Position numbers and translations under genes: made by a program. This document shows, piece after piece, positions 31,451 to 44,435 of a DNA stretch of 64,000 nucleotides; positions within the stretch are counted from its first letter, which is position 1, and every line of letters starts with the position of its first letter. Under the pieces are notes generated by a model, which ran no database searches, was not told the DNA's origin, and saw only the letters and a program-made list of their open reading frames with translations. This DNA is from Ascaphus truei (Eukaryota > Chordata > Amphibia > Anura > Ascaphidae): assembly GCA_036426205.1 (NCBI GenBank), contig CM071567.1, forward strand, positions 288,439,290 through 288,503,289, read 5' to 3'.

Positions 31451-32285
31451 TGTAACGGATTTTCTACTTGCTGCATCTGGATTTTCTGGCCTAGCCTGAC
31501 CCACCCAATCTCACATTGGCCCCTGTGGTCTAACCAGTCCCCATTACAGTGTAGTGTCTGGTGGTGCACCTGTTGGCAACAGGACTCCTGAGTCTCCCGC
31601 ATGATGTTGTGTGGGGATTGCCAACCCAGACAGGCAGCTGAGGTAGTGTGCATGAGTCCTACCTATATCCAGTGCAGCGCCTCCACCTCATCAAGATCCC
31701 AGCGTCCGCTTGTGGATGGTCCTGGTGAGGAACTCCTCTGTGGTGCACTCCTCTGTGTAATCACTCCACACTTACACACCAGGGTATGGTTTAACAGGAT
31801 CATCTTTATTGACTTGCGGTGGGCCAGCTGCCCCTCACAGTGGGTGTACTCAGCCAATCATATTCACCGCACTTCCCTTTGAAAGGTGTCCTTTCCCCAA
31901 ATTGGTGGATTCACTATCTCCCCTTAGGGAGATAGTCCCTGTGCCAGGTCCCTGGTCACAGTCTTATAAGCTGTCTATTCCCAAGCCTGCACTCAGACTT
32001 GCTCCTTCTCTCATAACCTCTGAACCACCTTCCAACAGCTTAGCAACAACTCAGCAACTCTCTAACTTTTGAGCAGTGCTGTGCCTTATCTATCCTCTGG
32101 GGGCTGGCACAACTCTGACATCACTAATCATGGATTCAGAACATGTGACCACTCCCATCCATACATAGGGCACCTCACCAGGGTATGAGGGCAAACCTCT
32201 ATAATTACTGCTGGCATGCCCATAACTTACCAGGCCTTACTGTCAGCAGGAGAGATGACTGTAGCCATTTTACAGGATGGTTACA
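31451..32285 (-). repeat. 3' LTR of a minus-strand retrotransposon (835 bp)
   Basis: Read on the minus strand it starts TGTAACCATCCTGTAAAATG and ends AAAATCCGTTACA. It is preceded on that strand by a polypurine tract and a long frame. No second LTR was found, so the element is 5'-truncated. Confidence 0.65.
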
Positions 32286-32297
32286 TTCTCCCCCTGG
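32286..32297 (-). promoter_or_regulatory. Polypurine tract before the minus-strand 3' LTR
   Basis: CCAGGGGGAGAA directly abuts the TGTAAC of the LTR on the minus strand. Confidence 0.65.
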
Positions 32298-32469
32298 TGA
32301 ATCCCACCTACCCCGGCTGGGACCTAAATTTGAAGTACCTTTCTTCAGGAAGCACTGTAAAATTAATGACACACATAATTAGTATAACATTACAGATTCA
32401 CAACATATTGCGCCAAGCAAGCCCTGACCAGCAGCCACTAGCTTACGCAACAGCCATCCTGTTCCCCCC

Positions 32470-33180
32470 TTAATAATAGTGGCGAGGATCAGGTTTCTTA
32501 ACTTCCTGACCCCCCATGTCCTGGACGGTCACACTATAATCACGTGATGACCCCCTTTCAGGCCGATACACCACTTTGTGTTTATAGACACTCCTGCCAA
32601 TAATCCACACACGCATAAGGTGCTCTATCCTCTCCTCAGCTCTGCTGCCCTTAATGGCACCCCCTTTATTGACCATATATTCCTCTATGGTCTCTCGCAA
32701 CCATCTGTCCCTATTGTCCTCAATCTCCTGCATGAGGGGTTCTGGAACGTAGGGATATTCCAAGCCATGGGAATATTTGTATTTGGCGGTAATAGCCCTC
32801 TCAGCCTGGCGACACCTGGTTAAGTTAGCATTCCCTGTCTTCCCTGGCAACACCCATGATAGGGGCTCGTCTGGGTCTATGGGGTCTGTCAGTATACTGG
32901 GACCCTTGGGCTTGATACTGCCGTGGCAGATTTGGAACCACCGCTCCTGCATCTCCTTTTGGTGTTTCTCCGGTTTAAATTCCCCTCTAGCCCACCAGTA
33001 GTCCACTACATCCTCCCTTTGCAGAAGGAACCGAGTGCGGTCCATCCACCCCACATAACCCTCGAATAATGGGGCCCACCACCGGGTCTCCCTAAGCTTC
33101 TCGGGCTCCGATTCCAGGGATTCTCCCTCCTCTGCGTCCCCCAGGAAGACACTCCTGATGTCCCAGTAGATCGGGACTTA
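32470..33180 (-). CDS. Unrecognised ~235-codon frame upstream of the 3' LTR
   Basis: The frame is open on the minus strand from just after a TAA near 33180 to the stop at 32470-32472. The first Met is at 33054 (MGWMDRTRFLL), but similar composition continues upstream (LFEGYVGWMDRTRF), so the N-terminus is probably earlier or lost. It is rich in Arg, Glu, Trp and Pro (VDYWWARGEFKPEKHQKEMQ, then RWFQICHGSIKPKG), with no zinc knuckle, DDE or RT motif that I can see. Position directly before a polypurine tract suggests an accessory or terminal gene of the LTR element. An uninterrupted frame of this length in a decayed region suggests fairly recent constraint or age. Confidence 0.5.
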
Positions 33181-33360
33181 GGCCACCCCACACTATTTGG
33201 CCTTACTTCCAACTTTACTATAGCCACGCTAGGGATCCAGCTAGATGTAGATGCCTCCCCCGAATAGCCTCCGGGTGAGGGAGGCCAAAATCAGGGTTCA
33301 GACAAGTTTGGAGGAATATTATCTAATAGGATCAAAAGGAAGAGTGTAGGTGGGGTTTTG
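33181..33360. other. Broken 5' edge of the minus-strand LTR element
   Basis: The LTR element can be followed only to about 33300. No RT or integrase is present. Confidence 0.35.
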
Positions 33361-33900
33361 GTATGTTTGTGCCATAGCTTCGGGTAACCCCAAACAAATG
33401 TTCGCGAAAACTTTGACTTTTTCACTCTAGCTCCTCAGGGTATTGTTTGATTGACTTCAAATTTGGAATGTAAAGCGCAAATGCTCCTCATATAAAGGTA
33501 AATATATAGTGCAGATATGTGCACAATGGTGAAAAAAGAGGAGGGTGGGTAATAAATGAAACAATTTATGCCTACACACGTGGTGGAAATTGAATTTCTA
33601 TTGCTATTGCACCCATAAGGAAGTTCCCGCAGGGGAATGAAACGCGTAGGATGATTTTTTGAAGCTGAGAACATTGAGAGTGCTGTCCCAGCTATCATAT
33701 TTCGAGGAGACATAAATCGGTGCACAAAATACCAGTTCTAAACAAGTTTTCTTGATTTTAACTAAATGCCTCATGCTTTGTACTTACGTTCCACTGCGAA
33801 CAGTGCGAACGAAACAAAAAGCATGTGAATAAAGAGCTTTAATTTTGAAATTTTAGCAGTTTTCTTGCCATTCTCAATTATATTCTTGACTTGTTAGGAT
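33361..33900. other. Possible Penelope/SINE-type tail
   Basis: GGGGAATGAAACGCGTAGG at about 33635 resembles the GAAACGCGT signature seen near 3' ends of amphibian retroelements. Nothing else supports a gene. Confidence 0.3.
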
Positions 33901-35684
33901 GCAATTGGTTAGAATACAGTGTTAGGGTTGGTTTGTTTTTATTTTAATAGTTTAGTTTTTACATTGGCAAAGCTTAGCATGTTTTAGCTAAACTAATGAA
34001 ATGTAAAAAATATATTTTTAACACTCCCTACTTTGGACACCCCCCTATATATATATATATATATACATACATGATATAGATTTGCTTAGTCTATTACTGT
34101 AGTACATTTCAAAATATATATATTTTTATGAATGACAAGTTTTGTTTTTTGAATGTCAATCATTTTAGCAAGAAAATGAATGGCTAATATTTTTTATTTT
34201 AGACAGTATTTCAATGATACCGATAGCACGTGGGAATAATAAACTCGGTATTCATAGCTGATAGATATTCATGTTTATTTTTATTTGTTGACTGCCAACA
34301 TCCCTTGCCATCTGTTTGGATAGAACAGTAGATAGTTGCAGGCTGGTTGTGTTCATGCCCAAGGACAGAGGTGCCAGGCATTAATGGGTTCAGCTGGGCA
34401 GTCTGAATAATACTTCCTATGTAATTTCTTCTGCAGGATGTACCTTTTGTCTGCCAACAATGAAGTACGGTGCAATATGTATCATTACAATGAATCACAC
34501 CTGTTATATCAGTATTCAAAAATGAATATTTTGCTGAGAGAAAGAGAAGATCTCAGGTTTCCATAAATGTATCATACAGTATGTTGCCAAAATATCAACA
34601 TTTTATTATAAAGAATTTAGTGAAAAATGGAAAATTGGTCACCTCTGTTCATTCAATGTAATGAGTTTGTTTCACCATGAGAGCATCCTATATTGAATAT
34701 CCCAACACAGTACTCAAAATGTCTTTAGACCTATAATAACTATGTTTGCATCTTACTGTATTTCATACTCACTAACCTCATTGAAAATTTACCAAATGAA
34801 ATGTATACCAAATTTACTAGAGGTTTAAAAGAAACATTAAACAAAAAATATTATTTGTATTTCTTGCTCAAAGATGGTTTCAACTTCTATCAACTTTTCA
34901 GAGCTCTGACAACAGCTATTGTAGCAACAAACTGAATCAATAGCTGTCATAGAGTATGTTTCCTCATTTAACAAAGTTTTTTTGTACAGATTCATAATTT
35001 GTAATAATTAGCAAAAATTGCTTTTTGTTACATTCCACTAAACATACTGTAGATATTAAAAAATATAACCAACCTTTGTTTTGTACATTTCAGATCCCAT
35101 AAATGCTTAAATGGTTGCAAAAAGAAAGTAAGTCTAAGAGAAAACATGAAAAAGGAAAAAGATGTACCACTATAAAAACCAATATTGAGAAAAAAGAAAG
35201 AACACAGAGGCCTATTCATTAAACAATGAAGCCATCTTCCCCATGCTGGAGCAGATCTCGGACCTATTAAAATGCATGGTTTTAAACATTTACTGCATGG
35301 GAAGACATCTTCACAGACATCTTCACATTACTTTGAAATAGGGACCATAGAGAGAGAAGGCTTTAGGAAATGTTACAGAGCCTTTCACTCCCTGATGTCC
35401 TGAAATAACCTTAGCTTTCTTGACCCTGTTGCTGCTCAATGGTAACTAAAGATGAGGCACTTATGGATAGCACATTATGGGGAAAAGGCTATGAGAATTG
35501 CTATTTTTCCAATTGCAGCCATGCTGGTAGTATTTTCCATGAAACAGTCAAATCAAAATATTTGTTTTGCTTTGGGCACACCATGCCGCAAAAATTTGTG
35601 GTTTTCTCATCAGAAAAATAATAAACTTTCCCACAATGTTTTTACCAAAATCCGATGCAGACATGGAAATCCAAAGGCGAATTG
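33901..35684. other. AT-rich DNA without recognisable features
   Basis: A short TA run at 34048-34068; otherwise unique-looking AT-rich sequence. The frames present are short with no domain. Confidence 0.5.
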
Positions 35685-35950
35685 GACCTGAAATGAATGC
35701 GGTTCAGCTGCGGAGATCCCCTGCAACAATACTGTGTTAATAAAATAAAAGCTATGTGATTGTCTGTTAGAGGCGCCCAGGGAGAGTGACTGATTCAGTC
35801 TCTCTCTTAGTGCACGTGTCTCACAGACAGGTGAAGCCGGTAGGATTCACACAGCGTGAGTCCCATTCAAACGCTGAGACTTCCGCTGTGTTAATCCAAT
35901 GGGCCATTAAGTATGATTGCTGGGACTCCGCGGCATGGGAGAGGATGCCG
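35685..35950 (+). repeat. Diverged copy of the 51170-51425 repeat
   Basis: It shares GCGGTTCAGCT, CAGGTGAAGCC, GGTAGGATTCACACAGCG and CTGTGTTAATCC in the same order and spacing with 51170-51400. It includes half of the ~260-bp palindromic module. Confidence 0.75.
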
Positions 35951-35970
35951 TATAGGACCTGCAAAGACAG

Positions 35971-36693
35971 TGTAACGGTTGCTCACCACAAACAGGACTG
36001 GACCGCGAGGCCGAGGCGGGGATGTTTGTAACCACCGACCTGCAACCGAGCAACCAAGTCCGGAGTGCAGAGTGAAGTTCGTGTAGCCGGGTCAGGGTTG
36101 GAGATTGCAGAGTGGTTGTGGTACTCGTCGTGGTCTAGGATAGAGAGATCGGATATTCGTAGTGCGGAGCCAGGGTCCAGGAGTAGAGAAGGTAGAGGTC
36201 AAGATACAAACCAAAGCCACACAGGAGCAAGGAAGGCAAGGCAAGGGTTAACAAGGCAACAGCAAGGCAGAAGTGTGCTTGGGGCAAGCACTTCATTACA
36301 TAAACAGAAGTTTATGCTCAGCCAACTTGCAGCAGTGTTGGCTGAGGATTTAAGGAACAGGTAGCCAATAGCTGGTTAGTATAAGGCTAAAGAGTAATGA
36401 ATGAGAACTGCCCATTCAGACATATTCAGTCCACTGATAGGCAGGGGTGGGGAAAAGAGCAGGTGAGGAATAATTAGAGAGACAGACTTTTCAGAGCCAT
36501 GCAGTGCCTGCACGTAGCTTGTGTGCGATGCGCATCACCTGTGATTTCACAGGGGCTGAGCCCGAGCGCTGTGCATGCGGTGTTCCCCAGATTGGTAGTG
36601 CGACGTGCGTCATGGGTCTCGTCATGGGGTGTGCCACGGGGGCGGGGCCGAAGCCAAATCCTCACAGAGGGAGGGCCAGAACCAAATGTTACA
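35971..36693 (-). mobile_element. Solo LTR, minus orientation (723 bp)
   Basis: Bounded by TGTAACGGTTGCTCACC and AACCAAATGTTACA. Orientation is taken from the minus-strand start TGTAACATTTGGTTCTGG, a common type of amphibian gypsy LTR. No flanking internal region and no clear 5-bp duplication. Confidence 0.6.
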
Positions 36694-37129
36694 TCTGTAG
36701 CAATTCAGACTTTAATAAAAAGGACTGACTCTCTCTCCCTCTCCTGCTCTGTCTACCCCTCTCACTTTTTGCGAAATTGATTTTTTTCAAAATCTCCAAC
36801 CGTATTAATGATCCATTCCAATGGTGGATTTCACAAAATTTTGGCGGAACAAATCAGAAGGTAGATTTGTAACTTAAATGTTATTGAAAATCGAAAAAAT
36901 ACTTGCAGATATCTTTACATCACATTTTCTGAGGTAAAATAATATCAGGGAAGACACATCTGGGAAAGGGGAGGGAGGAAAGGGGCCTGGTTACTTTCTT
37001 GTGTTTTATTAGTCCAACTTCTATTGCCCACAAATGGTCACGGCTCCTCTCTTCTAATAAAAACTTCAGATAAAGCCATCTAGTAGCAAGCCTAAACTGT
37101 CACTTCAAAGGAGAACGCATCTATAACCA

Positions 37130-40100
37130 TCATAGCAGAATTGTGGCCCGACTAACCCCCGGTATGTCTCATTGAGCTAACCATGGCTGCCAAACTTTCT
37201 GAAGTTTAGTGCCAATATAATTGACGAGGCTTGTTACAGTAGTTTCTCCATTTGACAAACAAACCAAATTCTATTACGAATTTTGGAGATTTGTGGGATA
37301 TCTTTTTGTTTCCATAGTGCTTCAATCTCACATCTCATTGCAGTTGCAAAATGGGCAACCATATTACTTTCAGATCTGGACAAACCTTGCACTGATCTAT
37401 TTAGAAGGAATAACCAAGGATCCATAGGCCCAAAATCCTCTGTAGCCAATCCTTTATTTCCCTCCAGATGGATGCAACTTGAGGACAAGACTACAGCATA
37501 TGCAACAAATCTGCCTGTTCTCCGCAGTTTTTTGGACACATTGGAGAATATCCAGGGATACATTTGGAAAACTTAACCGGGGTGAAATACCACCTTATCA
37601 TAACTTATATGCGTTCTCCATTTATGTGGTACAAATTGAACGCTTAGCGGCTGACTCAAATATTTCATTATAGTCCTTTTACTCCAGAACTTCACCTAAA
37701 TCAGCCTCCCATTGGTTCATATACAGCAATTTCTGCATAAACTGTATACCTGAACAAATAAATTCCTTGTACATTTGTGAGGTAAGCCCACTCGTATCTG
37801 TCTCGAATATACATAGTTTTTCAAAATTCGTTAGTGGGGGAAAAGGGTATATGTTTATTTTAAAAGGACTGAAGCTGAAGGTATCTGAAGAATTCAGAAT
37901 GGGGCCTAATTTTTTCTTCCCGGATTTGCTACTAAATTATCCTTTCCTAAATCTTTGAGTCTAAGAAGAATTCTTGGTTACTTATGGTTCCAAATGAGTT
38001 TAGTGATCAAGGACTGGAGTGAGAGGATCGCTTTTAAATGACTGGGACCGGTAGGGTCTGGAATAAGTACAAAATAAGTACAAAATACGGTTGAGCAGGT
38101 TCATTATAATGCAATGTATTTTACCAATCCATTAAATATTATACATGGATCAAATTCTAATGTCTTCACTGAGAGTTTGAACTAGTTTGGGGACATTTGC
38201 ACGATAAAGTGTTTTGTAAAGAGTTTTATAAAGAGTTTTGTAACTATTTGTAAGACTCCCAAATATTTGATAGAAGTCCGTTGCCATTTGAACTTGACGT
38301 TAATATCTATCAACTTTACAACTTCTTTTGGAAGATTTATATTTAGTGCTTCTTATTTAGTATGTTTGATCTGAAACCCTGAGATTTTATTAAAAGTCCT
38401 AAGAACACTGAATAGTTGGGTTGGGACGTAAGAGGTTTGGAGATCGTCAGGATCACATCATCAGGTTCTTCCTAATCTGAGCAACCAGGGATTCCATACA
38501 TAAGGCAAATAAAAGTGGGGAAAGCGGGCATCCTTGTCTCGTACCGCTCATAATCTCAAAATAGTCTGAGGGAAAACCTTGATTAATTACTCTGGCTTTA
38601 GAATTAGTATATGGACAAAATGGCTCTCATCGTTCTCACGTCAAACCCCAAATGCCTCAAGCTTGTCATTCAGATAGGGCCAATTGATCCTGGCAAATGC
38701 TTTTTCTGCATCAAGACTCAATACCATGGTGGGTATATTCTTTTTTTTTTTTAGCTTGATTAGATCTATTATTCATCTTGACTTCCTTTTATAAACCATA
38801 CCAGATCAGGAACAGCCCAATTCTATTAGTTAACAATTTAGATTAGATTTGAATGTCCGTATTTATTAAAGATATTGGTCTGTAGCTTGTTCAATTGGTA
38901 GGATCCCTGCCCTGTTCATGTACTGTATTAAGAGATAGACACTTGAAACATATGTTCCTGGAACGCTGCATCTGACATGACTGAGTTAAACATATACGTA
39001 GTAGATATGGGGATAACACATCTGAATTTTTTATAGTATAAATTAGAGAATCCATCTGGACCTGGTACTTTTGATGGTTTTAGGTTTTTAATTACTTGTA
39101 ATAGTTCTTCCAAAGTGAAATCCTTTCTTAGCTCCTCATTCTCCTACCTACTCAGCCTTGGCAGGTTGGAGTCTGCTAGGAAATTATTTAACATCTGTCT
39201 CGTGTTGACATTAATGTATGTGGAACCTTCTCCCCATTATAAAGGTTTTCATAGTACTTTCTGAATGTCTATGCTATAATTTTGGGATTGGAAGTTGTTA
39301 CCAGATTTAAGTCAATTGCTTGTATATTATAAGAAGTGTGCTTATTTCTTAATTTATTTGCTAAAAGTGTATCTGGCTGGTTCAATTTTTCAAAGAATTT
39401 CCTTTTTGACCAACTCATAGAGTATTCTTCTTGGGAAGTTAGAAGCAAATTCAGTTCCACACTGATGCTGGCTAGTTCCTTAAGTGTTTCTTTTTTACCA
39501 AACGTTTTGTGCAGTGTCGAGAGTCCTGCCAATTTATATTGTAATTCCGTTATTTTTGTGTTCCTTTCCTTTTTTCGCCCTGCTGCAATGGCAATTAGTA
39601 AACTTCTCAGTGTGGTCTTATGGGCTTCCCAAAGTGTTGTATGGGATGTCACATTGTCTTTATTGATGCTAAAGAAGTATTTTACAGTAGTTCTGAGCTT
39701 AATTGTTGGACAATCTCAGGGACCTTTATACGTGATTCATTTCATCTCCAATTTGCTCCCTGCCTGTACAGTGTAATTTGGGAGCATCTTATCTCTATCG
39801 GTACGTGATCTGACGATGAGATCTCATGAATTTTTGCTAAACCTTTGGGGTCAATCTTCTTCAGATAAAAAAATAATCCATCCTGCTATAGCTCTGATGA
39901 GAGTGTGAAAAGAATGTACACTCTCTTTCATTGGGGTTAAATTATCTCTATATGTCTGCCAAATGTTTATCCCTTACAGTAATCCTTTAACGAGTGACGG
40001 GAATTCTTTAGGTTGTTTAGATCCCAAAGATCTATCTAGTTTTGGATTCATCACCATGTTAAAATCCCCTGCTACAATCATGTATCCCTTCATCGTAGAG

Positions 40101-40450
40101 CCCAATATATTGAAGTAATATGAAAAAAATTGGGGATTAGACTTTTTTGGAGCTTATATGTTTGCTATATTAAGAAGCTGTCCATGCCAATTAAAATTAG
40201 AAATCTACCATCTTTATCTTTTTTTAGAATGCTCCACAATGAAAGGAACCTGATGATGTATCAGTATTGCTACACCTCTCTTTTTAACTCTTGCATACTG
40301 TATGAAAAAAAAACACTGTCTATAGTTTTTGTCAAAATATTTGGAGGCATTAGTGTTACTGAAATGAGTTTCTTGCAGCAGGAGGATATCTGCAGTCTTT
40401 CATTTATTATCTGAAATATCCAGTTGTCTTTTGCAAAGACTGTTAAAACC
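37130..40450 (-). pseudogene. L1 ORF2 remnant (endonuclease and reverse transcriptase)
   Basis: The endonuclease is recognisable by GDFN (VAGDFNMVMNPKLDRSLG) and SDHVPIEI. RT motifs are IKNLKPSKVPGPDGFSNLYY and, in place of the FADD catalytic box, PDDVILTIS near 38450. The C-terminus reads VAHFATAMRCEIEALWKQKD and RNRIWFVCQMEKL. Frameshifts and stops break it in at least half a dozen places. Confidence 0.8.
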
Positions 40451-40885
40451 TTTTACATTGTGTGATATTTAATGCGGTGAGTACCAGTGTGCAACCACCT
40501 CATTGGGACAACATGCAGACAGCGAGGAGAAAAATCCTCTGCTTCTGGCATGAGTAAGTGAGAATAGATTTTAACTTTGAAAACTTTGTAAAACTTTGTA
40601 ACTGAAGTTCCGCTCCATGTCTTTAAATTCTCTTGTAATGTGCAATTGGGGCACTTTCTCTTTACTGACTTTGGACCGCCTCCATTTCCCGCTGGCCACA
40701 TGAAGATCATCCTTTCCTCTCCCATGATGGCTCTTCTCCTGCCAATAGGTGAGTAGGATCTTGATTTAGATTCTGATTCAGGCCCACTTTGCGGAGGAAA
40801 TCGTCTCTATTCGATAATTCCTTCTGGATATTAGTGCACCCATTTTTAATAACAAGGAGACCAAAGGAAAAAATCCAGCGATATT

Positions 40886-41590
40886 TTATTCATTTTTCTC
40901 CCAAAATTCTCTCATCACTGGCTGCAACTCTCTTCTTCTTGATATTTTTGTTGGTGAGAGATCCTGGAAGATCTGCATTTTAATATTTTCAAAAGTGAAT
41001 TTATTAGTTTTGTGTTTGGAGGACAAGTGCTTCTTTAACTTTATACAGTAGTGGTGAAATCTGATAATTACATCTCTTGGGAGGTCACCTGGCTGTGGCT
41101 TGGAACGTAATTCTCCATGGCATCTATCCAATTCTAAGGCTACCTCCGTTTTATCTGGCAGTGTGGCCGTCAGCCATCTTCCAATAAAGTCCTCTACCTC
41201 AGTGACTGTCTCTGGTATCCCTCTAATTCTGAAATTATTCCTTCAATCTATATTCTCAGAATCCTCTTGTCGGTCGGTTATGTCAGCTAGCTGGGATCTC
41301 AGGTATGCAGTTTTCTTTTAATTTTTGTTCACCACTTTAATAGTTACATCAACTTTTCTTTCCAGCTCATATGTTCTGTTGCCCAGGCACCCAATATCTT
41401 TTTGGTTACATTTTAATTCTGAATGCTGCCAGGTTTTCAAGACACCAAACAGTTGCTTTATAGCATTCATAGTTACCGCCTCAGATGTAAAGTCCCCAGC
41501 ACTCAATGTGAATAACACGAAAAACACTGGAATATGCCAAAATATATAAATTGTATAGAAATTAAATACACAATATAGGATATACAATAG
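40886..41590 (-). pseudogene. L1 ORF1 remnant (RNA-binding protein)
   Basis: The upper part is a coiled coil (LKTWQHSELKCNQKDIGCLG, then NRTYELERKVDVTIKVV). The lower part has the L1 ORF1 C-terminal signature: GDLPRDVIIRFHHYCIK and FQDLSPTKISRRRELQPVM. The parts are joined by broken frames. ORF1p coats L1 RNA; this copy is dead. Confidence 0.75.
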
Positions 41591-41600
41591 AAAGGATGCT

Positions 41601-42150
41601 ATCCCTATCCTAGGGGAAATCTATGTATACACAAGCCAAAAAGTGGCGTGATGGGAGGGAGGTAGGATGGAGGAAGGGAAAAACAAGAGGAAACACAAGG
41701 GGAAATAAGGTAGTGAGAATAAACTGACTAACGGCCAAAGGCAGGGTAAATGTGATGAAGAGAAAGGGGGGCAAAGTTTCAGGGCAGAGCGCCCCATCCT
41801 CAGGCCCGTTCCCACAGATCCTTAGAAAAGGAACCTGTTGTACTTCCCTTCATGCCATACCACAACATATCTCCCGCCCGTCTGTACTAAAATCATGTAC
41901 AAAACTGAACAACATGAAGTTGTTCTTACATAAACAGGGAAATTTAAAAAGAGGAACACAAATTAAAAATGTTACATGTGTTCACATAAGCTTACACTGC
42001 TACAGCCAGTAGTCAATCAAAACCAGTTAAATGCTAACAGGGAAATCCTTATGTGGTCATATAAATAGTCTAAGGTAAGTGACACTGTTGTAGTCATACA
42101 GAACCAATCTAGAGAAAAAAATAAGGCAATGCTACTTTTAAACCTTGCTA
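41601..42150. other. Spacer without recognisable features
   Basis: No gene seen; mixed-composition DNA upstream of the L1. Confidence 0.4.
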
Positions 42151-42568
42151 ACCCTAAGGCCTGGGATGGTGCAGGGAGCCACGCTGGGCAGCGCTGATGC
42201 TCATGCTCTCTTGCTCAAGCAGGAATTTTTCTGTCCCTGCATGGGCGTCAGCAAGCGCGCTTGTGTGCCGGATGGGAGGCTTTCGGGAGGCGGCCTGGAG
42301 GCGGATCGGGAGGCGGGGCTAGCGCGCCACGTTACGGCGCCGACGTCACGGACTGCCATTGGCTTCTGGCAGTCACGTGACCGGCCCTGCGCTTGCATGA
42401 GCGGCAAAATTTAAACTTGCCTGTCTCCTGCTTTTCCACACGCCTCCGCACGCCTGCGGAAGCGTGCGGAAGCGACATCTAAAGCCGCGCTGATAGGGAT
42501 AATGTTTCCCCTCAGCGCGGCTCAGCACGCCTCAGCACGGTCTTTTTGACCATGTCCGAGGCCTAAGG
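42151..42568. mobile_element. GC-rich MITE
   Basis: Inverted ends CCCTAAGGCCTGGGA and, inward from the right, CCCTTAGGCCTCGGA. Internal hairpins near 42440-42480 (CGCACGCCTGCGGAAGCGTG) and a CRE-like GACGTCA at 42343. No coding. Superfamily unclear (Harbinger or hAT). Confidence 0.6.
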
Positions 42569-42910
42569 GAAATCCCAATGACTATGAATTAAGTCAGCAA
42601 TATAGCAAAGAAAAGATCAGCAATAACAGGGTTACACAAGAGTGGTATATCAGTTCATTCATGTCACCAGTCTCTGGAGCAGCTTGTCAGAGCTTACGTG
42701 AGACTATTTATATGATCACGCTAGGATTTCTGTTATCACGGTGCTCTAGGTATGATCTTTTCTCTCAAGTTTTTGTTTATTATTGCCGGGGTTGGTAGGG
42801 AGGAGATTTTGCATCAAACGGCCATTCCCCTCGCCATCACGCATGTGCCTCAGAAGAATTCTTTTTTTAGAGGGATACATACTCCCCTGTTGAAAATAGT
42901 CACTAAACTC
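42569..42910. other. Spacer between MITE and L1 copy
   Basis: No feature is supported apart from the left target duplication of the L1 at 42911. Confidence 0.4.
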
Positions 42911-42925
42911 TCTCTCAGTGATTTT

Positions 42926-44353
42926 TTTTATAACACAAATTTTATTGAAGTTTTCAGACATAACTTCGTATTCATATGAATCACAAATGTTATACACATA
43001 TACACACTTGTAAGAAAAAGACAATTTGAACCTAAATCTGGAGGGGGAGGGGAAGGGATTGGAGGGGTTGGGGGTGTCCGTCTGTCTTCCTCTCATCCTT
43101 CTGATCTGAGATTCTTCTGAGATTCTCCTCTTCTAAGCCTCTATGCTAAAATTCCTGCGTGGCCAGCACCTCTGTTCTCTATCTTGCATTCTGCCCTAGG
43201 CCTCTTCTGTCTATTACCTGTCCCCTTAGAGTCAGCAGACAACGTGTTTTGGAAACTATCACAGCAGGATTGTAGTACCATCCACTCCTGGGATGTCTGT
43301 TTGTGCTAGCCAATTAATCCAGAATTTTATAAATTTTGCGCCATTGTCATTAACCAAACCTGTTAATTTTTCCATCTGGAATACAAACCAAATTCGATTT
43401 CTGATTGAAGGAATAGTTGGGATTTCTGTCTGTTTCCGTAGTGCTGCAATTGCATACCTCATCGCTGTTGCGAAATGCGCTACTAATTTAATTTGTCTTC
43501 TTGAAAGCCCCTTGACCAGCCTGTTCAGTTGGAACAGCCAGGGGTCTAAAGGGATTTTGAGGCCTAAAATTCTCTGTAGCCAATTTTTTATTTGCTCCCA
43601 TATGGATAGTACATGAGGGCAGGACCTCAGCATATGTAAGAGATCTACCTCACCTCCACATTGCTTTGGACACAATGGGGAGTAACCTGGTATAAATTTA
43701 TATGATTTCAGCGGGGTGAGGTACAACCTCATTAATACTTTATATGCGTTCACCCTTAACGTCGTACATATTGAGCTCTTATCTGTGACAGTAAATATCT
43801 CTGTCATTCCTCTTCCTCTAGAATTTCCTCCAGATCCTGTTCCCAATTTTACATATAGTTCTGTTTCCTTGAGTATGCTACCTCCGAACAGACCACTTCT
43901 CCGTATAGCCAAGATATGAGTCCCCTAGTTTCTATTTTCAATATACAGAGTTTTTCAAAATGTGTCAATTGGGGACGGGGCGAAAATTTATTATAAAATT
44001 CTCTGATCTGGAGGTTTTAAAGAATTACAGTATGCATGTGGAATGTCTTTTTCAGACTTCATTTGTTCAAATGTTTTTATGCTATTTCTACCCTCCAGAT
44101 CTTGAGTGGAATAAACCCCTTCTATTTCCAAATTGGAAAGTCTCTGATGATTAAACTTGGAGTGAAATCTGGATTACCATATTTGGGGGTCATTAATGAA
44201 TTTTTTGCCGTCAGTAAGCACCTAAATTTAGTCACCTCACAAATTGCAAGTGAGTTGGTCATTGAGGACAGCGGCTCTTTAATGGATTGATTAATCCATT
44301 TTGGGGTCCAAATAAGGGGTCCAAATAAGGTTGTGCAGTTCCAATGGGGCACA
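42926..44353 (-). mobile_element. 5'-truncated L1 with 15-bp target duplication
   Basis: TCTCTCAGTGATTTT occurs at 42911-42925 and 44354-44368, bracketing a 1,428-bp minus-strand L1 tail. The T run at the left is the A-rich 3' end. A G-rich tract (43035-43075) marks the 3' UTR. Confidence 0.85.
43259..44352 (-). pseudogene. L1 ORF2 C-terminal region
   Basis: The minus strand first reads LFGPLIWTPKWINQSIKEPL and MTKFRCLLTAKNS-type sequence (44352-44122). Then an open frame (43912-43259) covers LYLTPLKSYKFIPGYSPLCP, a Cys/His segment CPKQCGGEVDLLHMLRSCPH and VAHFATAMRYAIAALRKQTE, ending TTILL. The Cys pattern fits the L1 ORF2 C-terminal domain. One frameshift separates the two parts. Confidence 0.8.
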
Positions 44354-44435
44354 TCTCTCAGTGATTTTAATGGTTTGTGGAAGAATTTATTTTAAGTCAA
44401 TAGTCAGTAACATTAGTTATGTAATGTCTTTTTGA

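Larger units (their letters stand above)
36800..41600 (-). mobile_element. L1 retrotransposon, near full length but decayed
   Basis: Minus-strand order: ORF1 coiled coil (41590-41320), ORF1 C-terminal domain (41131-40886), endonuclease (about 40450-39700), linker (39652-39269), RT (about 39113-38400) and ORF2 C-terminus (37660-37130), followed by a 3' UTR with a G-rich tract at about 36960. Multiple stops and frameshifts. The element ends were not fixed exactly. Confidence 0.75.

Noticed and set aside
33635..33660. Hammerhead ribozyme core (GAAACGCGTAGG)
   Set aside because: The CTGATGA half is not present at the right distance; the signature alone is not enough to call a ribozyme.
34211..34519. 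102-codon frame on the minus strand
   Set aside because: No recognisable domain or codon pattern; probably chance, although no repeat explains it.
35971..36693. Target duplication around the solo LTR
   Set aside because: Flanking bases GACAG and TCTGT do not match directly; no duplication can be claimed.
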